Source: Streptomyces speibonae (GTDB lineage Bacteria; Actinomycetota; Actinomycetes; Streptomycetales; Streptomycetaceae). Taken from it: DNA of 6,075 nt. A program made the translations under genes and the position numbers. The notes beneath the pieces were generated by a model. That model made no database searches. It was given only the letters and a program-made list of their open reading frames with translations, and had not been told where the DNA came from. The DNA lies in assembly GCA_000715605.1 (NCBI GenBank), contig KL568569.1, positions 53,460 to 59,534 of the forward strand. The letters are read 5' to 3'. Positions 5,600-6,075 of the stretch are shown in pieces (the first letter of the stretch is position 1; each line of letters begins with the position of its first letter).

Positions 5600-6019
5600 G
5601 TGACGACCGCAGGACCGCCCGTGAAGGGCCGCTCCACCCGGCAGCGTGCCGCCGTGGCGGCGTGCCTTCAGGAGGTCGACGAGTTCCGCAGCGCGCAGGA
5701 GCTCCACGACATGCTCAAGCACAAGGGCGACTCGGTCGGGCTCACCACGGTCTACCGCACACTGCAGTCCCTCGCCGACGCGGGCGAGGTCGACGTCCTG
5801 CGCACCGCCGACGGCGAGTCCGTCTACCGCCGCTGCTCCACCGGCGACCACCATCACCACCTGGTCTGCCGCAGCTGCGGCAAGGCGGTCGAGGTCGAGG
5901 GCCCGGCCGTGGAGAAGTGGGCCGAGGCCATCGCAGCGGAACACGGCTACGTCAACGTGGCCCACACAGTGGAAATCTTCGGCACCTGCGCGGACTGCGC
6001 GGCCTGCACAAAGGCGTAA
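5600..6019 (+). CDS. zur: Zinc uptake regulator Zur (Fur family)
   Basis: A 139-residue dimeric repressor that binds Zur boxes when loaded with zinc. The N-terminal winged helix (about 10-75) includes the recognition segment SVGLTTVYRTLQSLADAGEV. The C-terminal dimerisation domain carries all the metal sites described for S. coelicolor Zur, at the same numbering as I recall it: structural zinc Cys90, Cys93, Cys130, Cys133; regulatory site Asp65, Cys79, His85, His87; second regulatory site His84, His86, Glu105, His122. The CXXC pairs and the HHHH run (84-87) separate it from Fur or Nur paralogues. The GTG start at 5600 is supported by GAGGAGG (5586-5592) at a 7-nt spacing. It is 62 nt after znuB and probably represses its own operon at the znuA promoter. 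Confidence 0.95.
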   Translation: MTTAGPPVKGRSTRQRAAVAACLQEVDEFRSAQELHDMLKHKGDSVGLTTVYRTLQSLADAGEVDVLRTADGESVYRRCSTGDHHHHLVCRSCGKAVEVEGPAVEKWAEAIAAEHGYVNVAHTVEIFGTCADCAACTKA

Positions 6020-6034
6020 CTGCGGGCAGTCGTG

Positions 6035-6074
6035 CCTCCCCCAGAGCCTCAAGGGCCTGGGAGGTACCCCCAGG
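6035..6074 (+). terminator. Inverted-repeat structure after zur, probable operon terminator
   Basis: CCTCCC (6035-6040) pairs with GGGAGG (6059-6064), and shorter matches within (CAG with CTG, CC with GG) extend an imperfect stem. CCTGGG (6056-6061) can instead pair with CCCAGG (6069-6074) around a loop holding the palindrome GGTACC. CCCCCAG occurs at 6038-6044 and 6067-6073. The structure begins 15 bp after the zur stop. No T-run is visible before the window ends, so termination is inferred from position. It looks like a class of dispersed Streptomyces intergenic repeat, from memory. Confidence 0.5.
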
Positions 6075-6075
6075 G

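Overview
The window is high-GC DNA with strong G/C preference at third codon positions. Several genes use GTG starts. Its core is a glyQS / znuA-znuC-znuB-zur block. Together with near-exact matches to the known metal-binding residues of Streptomyces Zur, this points to a Streptomyces or closely related actinomycete chromosome. The block resembles the glycyl-tRNA synthetase and zinc-uptake locus I recall from S. coelicolor. That species assignment is from memory of families and synteny, not from a search.

Layout: bases 1-21 are not genomic. They contain a complete Tn5/Nextera mosaic end, so this is a contig edge with unremoved sequencing adapter. From 22 to 1228 there is a small minus-strand module: an aldo/keto reductase (149-1159) followed 25 bp later by the start of a TetR-family regulator (22-123) that is cut by the contig edge. 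Upstream of the reductase is a perfect 10+10 bp inverted repeat plus a third copy of the half-site (1190-1228), a good candidate for the TetR operator. A 14-bp perfect hairpin (1261-1293) separates this module from glyQS (1311-2693, minus strand), a complete single-chain glycyl-tRNA synthetase.

Between glyQS and znuA lies a 160-bp divergent region (2694-2853). On the znuA side it has a consensus TTGACA -35 element, a GAAAAT -10 element and two Zur-box-like sequences centred 22 bp apart, one over the -35 and one over the -10 and start codon. This geometry suggests a leaderless, zinc-repressed znuA transcript. On the glyQS side a 16-bp perfect palindrome may lie in the promoter spacer.

From 2854 to 6019 the plus strand carries a complete high-affinity zinc uptake operon: znuA (zinc-binding lipoprotein with a His-rich loop), znuC (ATPase), znuB (permease) and zur (zinc-sensing repressor). 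Zur should feed back on the znuA promoter, and a weak second promoter may lie just before zur. The window ends in an inverted-repeat structure (6035-6074) that probably terminates the operon.

I found no mobile element, CRISPR array, RNA gene, phage or defence signature and no convincing undescribed system. The best leads are regulatory: the paired Zur boxes with an apparently leaderless start, the reductase-tetR operator, and the palindrome in front of glyQS.
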